From Marinobacter daqiaonensis (GTDB lineage Bacteria; Pseudomonadota; Gammaproteobacteria; Pseudomonadales; Oleiphilaceae), in contig NZ_FOYW01000001.1 in assembly GCF_900115285.1 (NCBI RefSeq), positions 124,001-188,000 on the forward strand: a stretch of 64,000 nt of DNA, in the 5' to 3' direction. Within the stretch, counting starts at the first letter, position 1. Every line of letters begins with the position of its first letter. Under the pieces are notes generated by a model. It was not told where the DNA came from. It did not search any database and saw nothing but the letters and a program-made list of their open reading frames with translations. Shown here piece after piece: positions 1 to 7,993 of the stretch. A program made the position numbers and the translations under genes.

Positions 1-959
1 GTCCGCAGGTAATTCCGGATTTCCCCGCGGCCAGGAAGCTCCGGCGTCGTCGGTGTACCGGACTGGTCGTTCTCGGCATCGATATGAAAGTTGATGTCGC
101 GGATATTCGGCAGTGTTGCCCGCATCCGCCGCAACACCTGCATGCCCACCTGGTGACCTTCCGATACGCTGATCTCCGCCTTTACCACCAGATGAATATC
201 CACCAGGATATCGCTTCCCATCCGCCGGCTGCGAAGGTCGTGTACGTCACGCACCCCTTCTGTTCCGGCCGCGACCGCCTTGAGTCGCCGGATATCCTCC
301 TGCGACAGACCCGTATCCACCAGCTCCCGGACACTGCTCCAGGTAAAGTTCCAGCCCACATGGGCAATGATCACGGCTATGACGATGGCCGCCACCGCAT
401 CCAGCCAGTGGAACCCGGCCATGGCGCCAGCAGCGCCGACCAATACCACAACGGAAGACAGGGCATCGGTACGGCTGTGCCAGGCATTGGCGACAATGAG
501 GTCGGAGCGGATCTTCTCGCCGACACGGCGGGTATAGCGGAATATCCACTCCTTGCCCGCCACCGAGACAAGCGCCACCACTAACACGGGCCATCCCGGT
601 GCCGTCAGGGTTTCCGTGCTGATCAGCCGCCAAAGATTGTCCCAGGCCAGTGCCCCACCGATGGCAATGAGGAAACTGCCCAGGATCATGGTGCCGAGGG
701 TTTCGAAGCGCTGGTGGCCGTAGGGATGGTTCGAGTCAGGACCCTGTCGCGACAGTTTCATCACGATCAGGACCACAAGGTCCGACAGAACGTCTGTGAA
801 AGAGTGGACTCCGTCCACGAACAGGGCCTGGGAATGAAACAGCAGGCCGCCAATGCATTTCAGGATGCCCAGAACCGCATCCAGAATCATGCCAATTACG
901 GTAACCTTCGAGGCTTCGGTGAATTCCCGGTCGAGACGACTCTGATGAGTGGCTGACAT
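1..959 (-). CDS. Cation diffusion facilitator (CDF) family metal efflux transporter, partial
   Basis: The reading frame starts at the ATG at 957-959 and runs off the left edge of the window, so the C-terminus is missing; about 319 residues are visible. It reads MSATHQSRLDREFTEASKV and continues into a hydrophobic multi-helix protein. Two HxxxD motifs, HSFTD (about residue 51) and HSRTD (about residue 163), occupy the places of the paired intramembrane metal sites of CDF transporters. A soluble C-terminal domain follows, containing DVHDLRSRRMG and DIHLVV. By family it exports divalent metal ions (Zn, Fe, Mn or similar) across the inner membrane in exchange for protons. The metal cannot be chosen from sequence alone. 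It is transcribed away from pyrD. Confidence 0.9.
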   Translation of the reverse strand, partial: MSATHQSRLDREFTEASKVTVIGMILDAVLGILKCIGGLLFHSQALFVDGVHSFTDVLSDLVVLIVMKLSRQGPDSNHPYGHQRFETLGTMILGSFLIAIGGALAWDNLWRLISTETLTAPGWPVLVVALVSVAGKEWIFRYTRRVGEKIRSDLIVANAWHSRTDALSSVVVLVGAAGAMAGFHWLDAVAAIVIAVIIAHVGWNFTWSSVRELVDTGLSQEDIRRLKAVAAGTEGVRDVHDLRSRRMGSDILVDIHLVVKAEISVSEGHQVGMQVLRRMRATLPNIRDINFHIDAENDQSGTPTTPELPGRGEIRNYLR

Positions 960-1201
960 GTAAAATCCTGTAAAAGGGTATTGCTTTTGTGGCGGGCGTC
1001 ATGGATTTCGGCCCATCTTATGCACAAGACGGACATCCCGCCGAGCTCTTAATGCAGGATAAACCAATCCTGTTTTTTTTGTTTTTGAGTCTCTAATATC
1101 ATGAAAAATATAGAGAATTTAACTGGTCAAAAAATAACCAATTCGCAGAGTGGGGCATGAGCCAAGGGATTGGCCGGTTTGAAGGGCAATTTTCAACAGG
1201 G

Positions 1202-1210
1202 TTATCCACA
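1202..1210 (+). promoter_or_regulatory. DnaA box (TTATCCACA)
   Basis: An exact match to the E. coli DnaA consensus, 204 bases upstream of pyrD and close to an AT-rich tract. Weaker sites lie at 1216-1224, 1284-1292 and 1385-1393. A single 9-mer can arise by chance, so binding is only a suggestion. Confidence 0.4.
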
Positions 1211-1304
1211 GAATCCGTGGAAAAGGTCACAACACCTTAACCATACAGTCATTTAGGTGTCATCCAGGGTAGCTACGGGCGTCTGTGGAAAACTTCCGCT
1301 ATAC

Positions 1305-1330
1305 TTTTGCCCCCGTTAAACGGCGCAAAA
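1305..1330. promoter_or_regulatory. Long dyad upstream of pyrD
   Basis: TTTTGC (1305-1310) is mirrored by GCAAAA (1325-1330), and inside it CCGTT-A-AACGG (1313-1323) is a perfect inverted repeat. It lies about 84 bases before the pyrD start codon. It may be an operator or an mRNA hairpin; in E. coli pyrD is controlled both by PurR and by a leader hairpin. This dyad is not an obvious PurR box. Confidence 0.4.
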
Positions 1331-1413
1331 TATTACCAGAAGTTTTATAAAGATCACGAACTTTATGGTACGCCTGCGCCAGGCTGTGGATTACTCCTTA
1401 CCGGAACCTTTTT

Positions 1414-2445
1414 ATGTATTCGTTGCTTCGCAGGATTCTGTTTGCCTTGCCACCGGAAACCGCCCACAGGGTCGCTCTCGCCGGACTGGATCTGGCCGCC
1501 GGTAGCGGCTTGCTCAAGGGATTGGTAGCACCACCGGCCGATCTGCCGGTTCGCGTCATGGGACTGGACTTTCCGAATCCTGTGGGACTGGCGGCCGGCC
1601 TGGATAAAAACGCGGATCACCTGCAGGGGCTGGGGGCGCTGGGTTTCGGCTTCATCGAGGTGGGTACGGTGACCCCCCAGCCGCAGCCCGGCAACCCCGC
1701 ACCCCGCATGTTCCGTCTGCCGGAGCATGGAGCGATTATCAATCGCATGGGATTCAATAACGAGGGTCTCGACCATCTGATCGCCAGGGTGGCCAGCCGC
1801 CGCTATAACGGCGTGCTCGGCATCAATGTGGGAAAGAATAAGGTCACCCCGGCGGAGGAAGCGGAATCCGACTACCGCAAGGGCATCGCCGGTGTCTACG
1901 ACTACGCGGACTACATTACGGTCAATGTCTCCTCGCCCAACACCCCGGGGCTGCGGGATCTCCAGTTCGGAGACTCCCTGAAGCGACTGCTGGATGCCAT
2001 CAAGGAAGAGCAGGCGATCCAGCAGCGCCGAAGGGGGCGTTATGTTCCCCTGGCGGTGAAGATCGCACCGGATATGGATGACGCCGAAATCGGCTTTGTC
2101 GCCAGCGCACTCCGGGAGGCAGAGATAGATGGCGTCGTTGCTACCAATACCACCATAGCCCGCGAGCCGGTTGCCGGTCACCCTCATGCCGGGGAAGCAG
2201 GAGGGCTCAGCGGTGATCCGGTGCGTGAGCCGTCTCTCCGGGTTATCCGGGGTCTTTATCAGGTTCTGGGGGAGGACATTCCGATCATCGGCGTGGGCGG
2301 CATCAGCGATGGTCCAAGCGCGGCCGCAAAGATTGAAGCAGGGGCCCGGCTGGTGCAGGTGTATACGGGTTTCATCTACCGTGGTCCTGAACTGATTTCG
2401 GAGGCGGTGGAGGCGATCAGACACTGCCAGATGGAACGGCACTGA
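1414..2445 (+). CDS. pyrD: Dihydroorotate dehydrogenase (quinone), class 2
   Basis: PyrD oxidises dihydroorotate to orotate in de novo pyrimidine synthesis and passes electrons to membrane quinones. The 343-residue length is typical of the membrane-associated class 2 enzyme. The amphipathic N-terminus (MYSLLRRILFALPPETAHR) is the membrane anchor and quinone tunnel. GLAAGLDKN and NRMGFNN are FMN/substrate segments. NVSSPNTPGLR near residues 169-179 carries the catalytic serine of class 2 enzymes. GVGGISDG near the C-terminus binds the FMN phosphate. The ATG at 1414 follows a short GGAA. Downstream are rmf (opposite strand) and rlmKL, a neighbourhood also seen in E. coli. Confidence 0.97.
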   Translation: MYSLLRRILFALPPETAHRVALAGLDLAAGSGLLKGLVAPPADLPVRVMGLDFPNPVGLAAGLDKNADHLQGLGALGFGFIEVGTVTPQPQPGNPAPRMFRLPEHGAIINRMGFNNEGLDHLIARVASRRYNGVLGINVGKNKVTPAEEAESDYRKGIAGVYDYADYITVNVSSPNTPGLRDLQFGDSLKRLLDAIKEEQAIQQRRRGRYVPLAVKIAPDMDDAEIGFVASALREAEIDGVVATNTTIAREPVAGHPHAGEAGGLSGDPVREPSLRVIRGLYQVLGEDIPIIGVGGISDGPSAAAKIEAGARLVQVYTGFIYRGPELISEAVEAIRHCQMERH

Positions 2446-2492
2446 GATGGTGCCATGGTGATGCCGCCAGGGTGCTGTCCCCCAAAAAGAAA

Positions 2493-2530
2493 GGGCCCGC
2501 CAAGCGGGCCCGTGCGGGGAATAAACCCCG
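2493..2530. terminator. Bidirectional terminator between pyrD and rmf
   Basis: GGGCCCGC (2493-2500) pairs perfectly with GCGGGCCC (2504-2511) across a 3-base loop. Read on the minus strand, the stem is followed by a T-rich run (TTTCTTTTT), so it can end the leftward rmf transcript. On the plus strand a second small hairpin, CGGGG (2515-2519) with CCCCG (2526-2530), precedes a T-rich stretch and can end pyrD. Confidence 0.75.
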
Positions 2531-2798
2531 TGGCGATTGTTGTTTTGATTGCTTCGGGTCGGGTGGACCCGGCTCTGGGTTCCGGCGGTTGTTGAAGGGG
2601 AGCCGGTGCGCCCCTGTATCAAAGCCAGATTGTAAGTAGGTTTTCGTCCTGTCGACGATGCAGAGAAATTTTGTGTCCGCCTGAAAGCGGGTTTGTCCCT
2701 GGTGTTGCTGGATACGCCTGAAACTGACGTCCCGGAGACATTCTTTCAGCCCGGAGCACTCTCAACCCGGTGACGGGTTTGACGGTTAGGGCAGGCCG
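2531..2798. other. Spacer downstream of pyrD and rmf
   Basis: Non-coding stretch between the convergent pyrD and rmf genes. Apart from the terminator at its left end I see only a weak CCGC/GCGG hairpin near 2680-2695. No open frame here looks like a gene. Confidence 0.4.
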
Positions 2799-3011
2799 TC
2801 AGGTCGTTCCGTTGGCAGCAAGCCGGTGAATACCGGAAACGCCGGTCATGCCCTCCCAGTTGTCAGTGCGTCCTTCCCGCCACCCGTTAAGCCATTCCTG
2901 CCGTGCGTCTGGCTGGTCAATGGGGCAGCTGTCCTTGGATTTTCCGGACACTCCGGCCTGGTATCCCCGCTTGAATGCGCGAGCGTACATGTCTCTTTTC
3001 TGTCTTTTCAT
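2799..3011 (-). CDS. rmf: Ribosome modulation factor
   Basis: Rmf drives 70S ribosomes into inactive 100S dimers in stationary phase. The protein (70 residues) begins MKRQKRDMYARAFKRGYQAG, very close to the E. coli start, and contains the conserved CP and EWLNGWREG segments. I choose the ATG at 3011 because GGTGAGG lies six bases upstream; the longer frame from a GTG at 3023 would include that ribosome site. The roughly 15 extra C-terminal residues compared with E. coli (55 aa) are common in Pseudomonas-like relatives. It is a single-gene unit on the minus strand. Confidence 0.95.
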   Translation of the reverse strand: MKRQKRDMYARAFKRGYQAGVSGKSKDSCPIDQPDARQEWLNGWREGRTDNWEGMTGVSGIHRLAANGTT

Positions 3012-3352
3012 GCTGTTCCTCACCTACATGGATTTACAGAACAAGCGTGTACACGTGTGCCTTGGAAGACGAAAATGCCTGAAACAACAATCAGTCTGAA
3101 GACTGGCGGCAGTTCCCGTTCCACCAAGGGCAGTCAGGATCCTCTGGCGGGAATACCCCTCGGCATTCCCTTATGACGCGTCAATTACACCCTATGATGA
3201 ATTAAGGGCTTGAGTACAGTATTAATTTCGTCTATGTGACCGGCCCTTTATGTTTATGTGAAATAACCCCCTGTCGGTTACCATGCGCTACCTTGAGAGA
3301 ACCCCGGCGGTCACTGAGCCGCCATCCCCTTGTCGTCTACCCGGAGGTTTCC
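3012..3352. other. Divergent rmf / rlmKL intergenic region
   Basis: This 341-base gap carries promoters for the leftward rmf and rightward rlmKL. The best sigma-70-like candidate for rlmKL is TTGAGT (3210-3215), 17 bases, then TATGTG (3233-3238). The small frames inside it do not look coding. Confidence 0.4.
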
Positions 3353-5530
3353 GTGCCAGTGCAACATGAGTTTTTTGTCACCTGTCCCAAAGGCATGGAT
3401 AACCTGCTGCAGGACGAGCTCGTGTCGTTCGGGCTGGAGCCGCTGAAACTGGCCCCTGCCGGCGTCTGGGCGCGAGGGTCCCTCGCGGATGGCTACCGGG
3501 CCTGTCTGTGGTCCCGGCTGGCCAACCGTGTACTGCTGCACCTCGCTTCGGTCGATGCCACCAGCAACGAAACCCTCTATCAGGGCGTCCACGAAATACC
3601 CTGGGCCGAGCACCTGTCGGTGAATGGCCGGTTCCGGGTAATGTTCAGTGGAACCAACGAGCTGATCCGCAACACCCAGTACGGTGCCCAGAAGGTCAAG
3701 GACGGTATTGTCGACAGACTCCGGGGCAGCGGAACGGTACGCCCCAGTGTTGATGCGAAGGATCCCGACATTACCGTTTCAGCACGACTCCATCGCGGCC
3801 AGCTCGATATCGGAATCGACCTCAGTGGCGACAGCCTGCATATGCGGGGCTACCGGACCGAGAAGGGCATCGCACCCTTACGGGAGAACCTGGCAGCGGC
3901 CCTGCTGATGCGGGCGGGCTGGGCCGGGATCGCCGCCGCCGGTGGGGATTTTATCGATCCCATGTGCGGCTCCGGCACCCTGCTGATAGAGGCAGCCATG
4001 ATGGCCATGGACCAGGCTCCCGGGCGCCTCCGTCAACGCTTCGGCTTCGAACGCTGGCTGGGGCATCAGCCGGACCTCTGGCTTGAACTGCGCCAGGAGG
4101 CCGAGCGCCGTGCCTGGGAGGGCAAGCAGGGCACAATCCCGCGCTTTGCCGGCTTCGACCAGGACAGTCGTGTGATTGCCACCGCCTGGCGCAATATCAG
4201 CCGTGCCGGACTTGAAGGGATAGTGCACGTGGAAGCACGGGCGGTGGAGGATTTCCACCGGGACGGACAGTGGGCGGAGCAGGGACTGGTTCTGGTGAAT
4301 CCGCCCTATGGCGAGCGCCTGAGCGATCGCAAGCAGCTGGGCCCCGTCTATCAGGCCCTGGGACAGGCCGTCAAAGACAATCTCCAGGGCTGGCGGCTGG
4401 GGGTCTTTACCGGGGCACCGGAACTGGGCCACGCCATTGGTCTGCGCAGTTATCGCCAGTACAACTTCTCCGCGGGTAAGATTCCCGCCCAGCTACTGTT
4501 GTTCGAGGTATCGCCTGAGAATGAGGCGCGCTCCCGGGATGTGTCGGCCCCTGGCGAGGTCCGCCCCAGGATCAGTCACCCGGAACGGGCCCGCATGCTG
4601 GAGAATCGCCTGCGTAAAAACCTGAAGACCCTTGGGCAGTGGGCCAGGAAGCAGGATATCGAGTGTTATCGTCTTTATGATGCCGATATGCCGGAGTTCG
4701 CCCTGGCCATCGATGTTTACGGCGACTGGGTGCATATTCAGGAATATGCGGCACCCAAGTCGGTAGATGAAAAAAGTGCCCGGGAACGACTGGCCGAAGC
4801 CATGGCGGTCATTCCCGACGTTCTGGGCACACCCCCGGAACGGGTCATCTGCAAGCATCGCCAGCGCCAGAGCGGCACCCGTCAGTATGAGAAGGTGGCC
4901 GCCACCGGCGAGTTCCTGGAAGTGACCGAGTTGGGCAGCCGTCTGAAGGTGAATCTGCGGGACTACCTCGACACGGGTCTGTTCCTCGACCACCGGCCGG
5001 TGCGCCGCTGGATCCGGGACCACGCCAGGGGCAAGCGTTTCCTGAACCTGTTCTGTTATACAGGTGTGGCGACAGTGCAGGCCGTGGCCGGGGGGGCGAG
5101 CCGTTCGCTGAGCCTGGACATGTCCAAAACTTACGTGGACTGGGCCCGGGACAACCTGCGCCTGAATGGTGCAGACCTTACGAAGCACCGGGTCGAGCCC
5201 GCTGACTGCGTGGCCTGGCTGGCGGAGAAACCGTCCCCGGACCAGCGTTTCGACCTGATCTTCATGGATCCCCCCACCTTCTCGAACTCGGCCCGCATGC
5301 AGGGCGTGCTGGACATACAACGGGATCACAGCAAACTGATCTGGCAGGCCATGTCGCGGCTGACGGCCGACGGCCTGTTAATTTTCTCCAACAATTTCAG
5401 ACGGTTCAAACTGGATGATGAGCTGACGGAACTCTTTGAGGTGGCGAACGTAACCCCCTCGACCCTGGACAGGGATTTTCAGCGCAATCCGAAGATCCAC
5501 AAGTGCTGGCATATCCGCCACAAAGTGTGA
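3353..5530 (+). CDS. rlmL: 23S rRNA dual methyltransferase RlmKL (m2G2445 / m7G2069)
   Basis: This fused enzyme methylates two guanines in 23S rRNA. The GTG at 3353 is chosen because GGAGG lies just upstream (3342-3346) and the protein then begins MPVQHEFFVTCPKGMDNLL as in the family; 725 residues compares with 702 in E. coli. Order: a THUMP RNA-binding region (about 40-160), an N-terminal Rossmann methyltransferase (RlmL) with DPMCGSGTLLIEA and the N6/N2-type motif NPPYGERL (about 316-323), then a C-terminal methyltransferase (RlmK) with NLFCYTGVATV and DPPTFSNS (about 639-646). The frame is open upstream to 3236, but those residues lack family similarity. Confidence 0.95.
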   Translation: MPVQHEFFVTCPKGMDNLLQDELVSFGLEPLKLAPAGVWARGSLADGYRACLWSRLANRVLLHLASVDATSNETLYQGVHEIPWAEHLSVNGRFRVMFSGTNELIRNTQYGAQKVKDGIVDRLRGSGTVRPSVDAKDPDITVSARLHRGQLDIGIDLSGDSLHMRGYRTEKGIAPLRENLAAALLMRAGWAGIAAAGGDFIDPMCGSGTLLIEAAMMAMDQAPGRLRQRFGFERWLGHQPDLWLELRQEAERRAWEGKQGTIPRFAGFDQDSRVIATAWRNISRAGLEGIVHVEARAVEDFHRDGQWAEQGLVLVNPPYGERLSDRKQLGPVYQALGQAVKDNLQGWRLGVFTGAPELGHAIGLRSYRQYNFSAGKIPAQLLLFEVSPENEARSRDVSAPGEVRPRISHPERARMLENRLRKNLKTLGQWARKQDIECYRLYDADMPEFALAIDVYGDWVHIQEYAAPKSVDEKSARERLAEAMAVIPDVLGTPPERVICKHRQRQSGTRQYEKVAATGEFLEVTELGSRLKVNLRDYLDTGLFLDHRPVRRWIRDHARGKRFLNLFCYTGVATVQAVAGGASRSLSLDMSKTYVDWARDNLRLNGADLTKHRVEPADCVAWLAEKPSPDQRFDLIFMDPPTFSNSARMQGVLDIQRDHSKLIWQAMSRLTADGLLIFSNNFRRFKLDDELTELFEVANVTPSTLDRDFQRNPKIHKCWHIRHKV

Positions 5531-5531
5531 A

Positions 5532-6059
5532 TTATTCCAGGTCGTTGTCGGCGTCCTCCGGGCCATGCTCGGGGGGCTCCATCAACCCCTCCCTCTGGGC
5601 CAGGAGAAGCAGGGCATAAACTCCGTTTTCCGGTAACTGCGGCTCCAGCCCCTGCTCAAACATCAGTTCACGGCGATGGTCTTCCAGGGTGTCCCGGTCC
5701 ATGCCGGGAATCAGGTCCTCCAGCGGCGCCAGCTCGAAGGGCACGTCCATGCCAACAGCGTCGAAGATCAGATCCACGAGGGTTTCGTCCGGATCCAGTC
5801 CGTCGGTGAACACCTGCTGGTCCGGCAGGTCCTCATGGAGGGCCCGGGCAAGCTCGATCAGTGGAACTCCCTGTTCCCTCAGATAGAGTAGTTCTTCCTC
5901 GTCCAGGTCCGCGTCCTCGGGCAGCCAGCTTTCATCCGGCTCGATCACTACGGTTTTCATACGGCCATCGGACAGGCTCCAGGCCATGGCAGTGGGGAAG
6001 AAGAGGTCGTCGGTCTGATAGAACTCGATATCTAGGAAACGGGGCATGCCCTGTTGCAT
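5532..6059 (-). CDS. Conserved hypothetical acidic protein, possibly exonuclease-like
   Basis: A 175-residue acidic protein whose start ATG at 6059 is preceded by a strong AAAGGAG. I do not recognise a named family. The N-terminus (PRFLDIEFYQTDDLFFPTAM) has a D-x-E pattern after a hydrophobic strand, and LIELARALHE and LVDLIFDAVG follow, which loosely recalls the DEDD 3-prime exonuclease fold (first motif DxE). The later acidic motifs are not clear enough to claim activity. The C-terminus is rich in Asp/Glu. Its stop codon lies one base from the convergent rlmKL stop, so the two genes share almost no spacer. Confidence 0.75.
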   Translation of the reverse strand: MQQGMPRFLDIEFYQTDDLFFPTAMAWSLSDGRMKTVVIEPDESWLPEDADLDEEELLYLREQGVPLIELARALHEDLPDQQVFTDGLDPDETLVDLIFDAVGMDVPFELAPLEDLIPGMDRDTLEDHRRELMFEQGLEPQLPENGVYALLLLAQREGLMEPPEHGPEDADNDLE

Positions 6060-6129
6060 ACAGGCTCCTTTGTTTTTTCGATCAGCAGCTTTAAGTTCTC
6101 ATGGATGCTCAAGTGCAAGGGCCGATGTT

Positions 6130-6219
6130 GGGTGGCCTCTTCCAGGACCGTCGAAAACAGGGATGTTTTCGTCGAGCTTACATGGAGGTATTCACAGTGT
6201 GTCCTGGAAGAGGCTACCC
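6130..6219 (+). repeat. Dispersed stem-loop repeat, copy A
   Basis: Outer arms of 19 bases (6130-6148 and 6201-6219) pair with one mismatch. An inner hairpin CGAAAAC (6152-6158), loop AGGGAT, GTTTTCG (6165-6171) sits in the left half, followed by ACATGGAGGTATTCACAG. Copy C at 24497-24577 has the same layout with different but still complementary stems. Confidence 0.7.
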
Positions 6220-6307
6220 AATAGCGGTCCGACAGGGAAGCTCAAAGCTGGCTGAAAGCTTCTTCTGATCAAACGCCAGGGCTTGAACTTTGGTGCGCTG
6301 GCCCTGG

Positions 6308-6375
6308 AGCCGGCATGGTTTTCCGAGACACGCCGTGAATCCAGCCATGGAGGCCCTTCGAAAACCATTACGGCT
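6308..6375 (-). repeat. Dispersed stem-loop repeat, copy B (inverted, shorter)
   Basis: On the minus strand this reads AGCCG, two unpaired bases, ATGGTTTTC, a middle containing CCATGGCTGGATTCACGG and GTGTC, then GAAAACCAT, two unpaired bases, CGGCT; the arms are complementary. The middle matches copies A and C in inverted orientation, but the inner AGGGAT hairpin is missing. Confidence 0.6.
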
Positions 6376-6404
6376 TATTGCTCCTGCGTCGCGGTAAAAA
6401 TCCA

Positions 6405-6428
6405 GGCCCGGCCGTCCATGGCCGGGCC
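6405..6428. repeat. Perfect GC-rich hairpin
   Basis: GGCCCGGCC (6405-6413) pairs perfectly with GGCCGGGCC (6420-6428) around the loop GTCCAT. No T run follows on either strand, so it is not a standard terminator. It may be a degenerate relative of the neighbouring repeats. Confidence 0.5.
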
Positions 6429-6654
6429 GTGAAACGCCTTCGCGTTCCACCCCTGTTTTTGGAGGTTCCAGAAAACCATCCCGGCCCCAGTCCCTCGCGC
6501 ATAGCAGGAGGCCTCAAATTGCCAGGAATGGCACGTAATGGCTCTGAACTAGGTGAAAGTCGCAGGGTATGCGCTTGCTTGCCAAGTAGAGGCCGTACCC
6601 CCTGACATGCGATACTCCAGCTATCCGAATTCCCGTAAGAGTCTCTGAAAATCT

Positions 6655-7950
6655 ATGGCACATACCGGCTTTAACCAGAACCTGATCGACTTTCTCTCCA
6701 ATTCTCCCACACCCTGGCACGCTACCCGTAACATGGCCAAAGCCCTCGACAAAGCAGGGTTCCAGGCGCTGGACGAGCGTGAGGAGTGGAACCTGAAGCA
6801 GGGGCAGGGCTATTACGCGATACGCAACGGGTCTTCCATTATCGCCTTCCGCACCGGCAAGCGTTCACCCCTGGAAGCCGGCGTCCGCATGGTCGGCGCT
6901 CATACCGACAGTCCCTGCCTGAAAGTGAAGCCCAATCCGGAGCTGAGGCGCAAAGGCTTTTTCCAGCTTGGCGTCGAAGTCTATGGCGGCGTGCTGCTGA
7001 ACCCCTGGTTCGACCGGGACCTTTCCCTGGCCGGCCGGGTTACCGTGCTGGATGGCCAGGGCAGGGTGCGTGACTGCCTGGTGGACTTCCTGCGGCCGGT
7101 GGCCTTTATCCCCAGTCTGGCCATCCATCTGGACCGGGAGGCCAACGCCAATCGCTCCATCAACAACCAGACGGATCTGCCTCCGGTTCTGATGCAGGTT
7201 CCCGAGGACGACAAGACCGCCTTCAGCGACCTGATTCGCGAGCAACTGGGTAAAGAGTACCCGGACGTGGAAGTGAACAAGGTTCTTGGCTACGAGCTGA
7301 GCTTCTATGACGCCCAGCCAGCCAACCTTTCCGGGCTGCGGGATGAGTTCATCACGTCCGCACGGCTGGATAACCTGCTCAGTTGTTTCATTGGCCTGCG
7401 GTCGCTCATCGACAGCTCCGGTGGAGAGCCGGCGTTACTGGTCTGCAACGACCACGAGGAAGTGGGCAGCATGTCCGCCGAAGGCGCCCAGGGGCCGTTC
7501 CTGAGCTCGGTGCTGGACCGCTGGTGCGGGCCGGAAAACCGCAGTAGGGTAATCGCCCGTTCCATGATGGTTTCGGCAGACAACGCCCATGGCGTTCATC
7601 CCAACTTCAGCGACCGCCACGACGAGAATCACGGGCCACTGCTGAACCAGGGCCCGGTGATCAAGGTGAACCACAACCAGCGTTATGCCACCAACAGCCG
7701 GTCGGCCGCTCTTTACCGTCATATCAGCGACGAACTGGGCCTGCCGTACCAGACTTTCGTGGTGCGCAGTGACATGGGTTGCGGCAGCACCATCGGCCCC
7801 CTGACCGCAGCAAACCTGGGCGTTACCACCCTGGACATCGGGGTGCCGCAACTGGGTATGCATTCCATTCGGGAGCTTTGCGGTACCAGGGACGGATATA
7901 CCCTGTACCAGGTCCTCACGGCTTTCATGCAGCGCCCCGACGTCGGCTGA
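6655..7950 (+). CDS. apeB: M18 family aminopeptidase
   Basis: A cytosolic zinc aminopeptidase of the aspartyl aminopeptidase (M18) family, which removes N-terminal residues, preferably acidic ones in characterised members. The 431-residue length is typical. Visible metal-site and catalytic segments are [13 protein letters not shown] (His and Asp ligands), [10 protein letters not shown] (bridging Asp), [14 protein letters not shown] (catalytic and ligand Glu), [12 protein letters not shown] and [10 protein letters not shown]. The ATG at 6655 has only a weak ribosome site upstream, but it begins where the family begins ([17 protein letters not shown]). It stands alone between a repeat-rich spacer and the convergent chemoreceptor gene. 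Confidence 0.95.
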   Translation: MAHTGFNQNLIDFLSNSPTPWHATRNMAKALDKAGFQALDEREEWNLKQGQGYYAIRNGSSIIAFRTGKRSPLEAGVRMVGAHTDSPCLKVKPNPELRRKGFFQLGVEVYGGVLLNPWFDRDLSLAGRVTVLDGQGRVRDCLVDFLRPVAFIPSLAIHLDREANANRSINNQTDLPPVLMQVPEDDKTAFSDLIREQLGKEYPDVEVNKVLGYELSFYDAQPANLSGLRDEFITSARLDNLLSCFIGLRSLIDSSGGEPALLVCNDHEEVGSMSAEGAQGPFLSSVLDRWCGPENRSRVIARSMMVSADNAHGVHPNFSDRHDENHGPLLNQGPVIKVNHNQRYATNSRSAALYRHISDELGLPYQTFVVRSDMGCGSTIGPLTAANLGVTTLDIGVPQLGMHSIRELCGTRDGYTLYQVLTAFMQRPDVG

Positions 7951-7993
7951 CGCCTTCTACGTCTGATCCCCGGTCGAGCCGCGGGATCAGGCA

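Larger units (their letters stand above)
960..1413. other. Divergent intergenic region between the CDF gene and pyrD
   Basis: This 454-base gap holds an AT-rich tract (about 1060-1140) and then several sequences resembling DnaA boxes: a consensus TTATCCACA at 1202-1210, and related sites on the other strand at 1216-1224 (CGTGGAAAA), 1284-1292 (TGTGGAAAA) and 1385-1393 (TGTGGATTA). A 26-base dyad lies at 1305-1330. It must hold the promoters for both divergent genes, but I cannot place a convincing -35/-10 pair. Confidence 0.5.
6060..6654. other. 595-base intergenic region with repeat elements
   Basis: No convincing gene. It holds two copies of a dispersed stem-loop repeat (6130-6219 and, inverted, 6308-6375) and a strong GC hairpin (6405-6428). 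The promoter of apeB should lie in the last 100 bases. Confidence 0.6.

Noticed and set aside
1060..1393. Chromosome replication origin
   Set aside because: DnaA-box-like sites and an AT-rich tract are present, but there is no dnaA/dnaN/gidA/rpmH context and only one perfect box.
1363..2622. 419-residue open frame on the minus strand
   Set aside because: It is antisense to pyrD, whose family match is complete. The composition (His, Arg, Gly rich) is typical of a shadow frame in GC-rich DNA.
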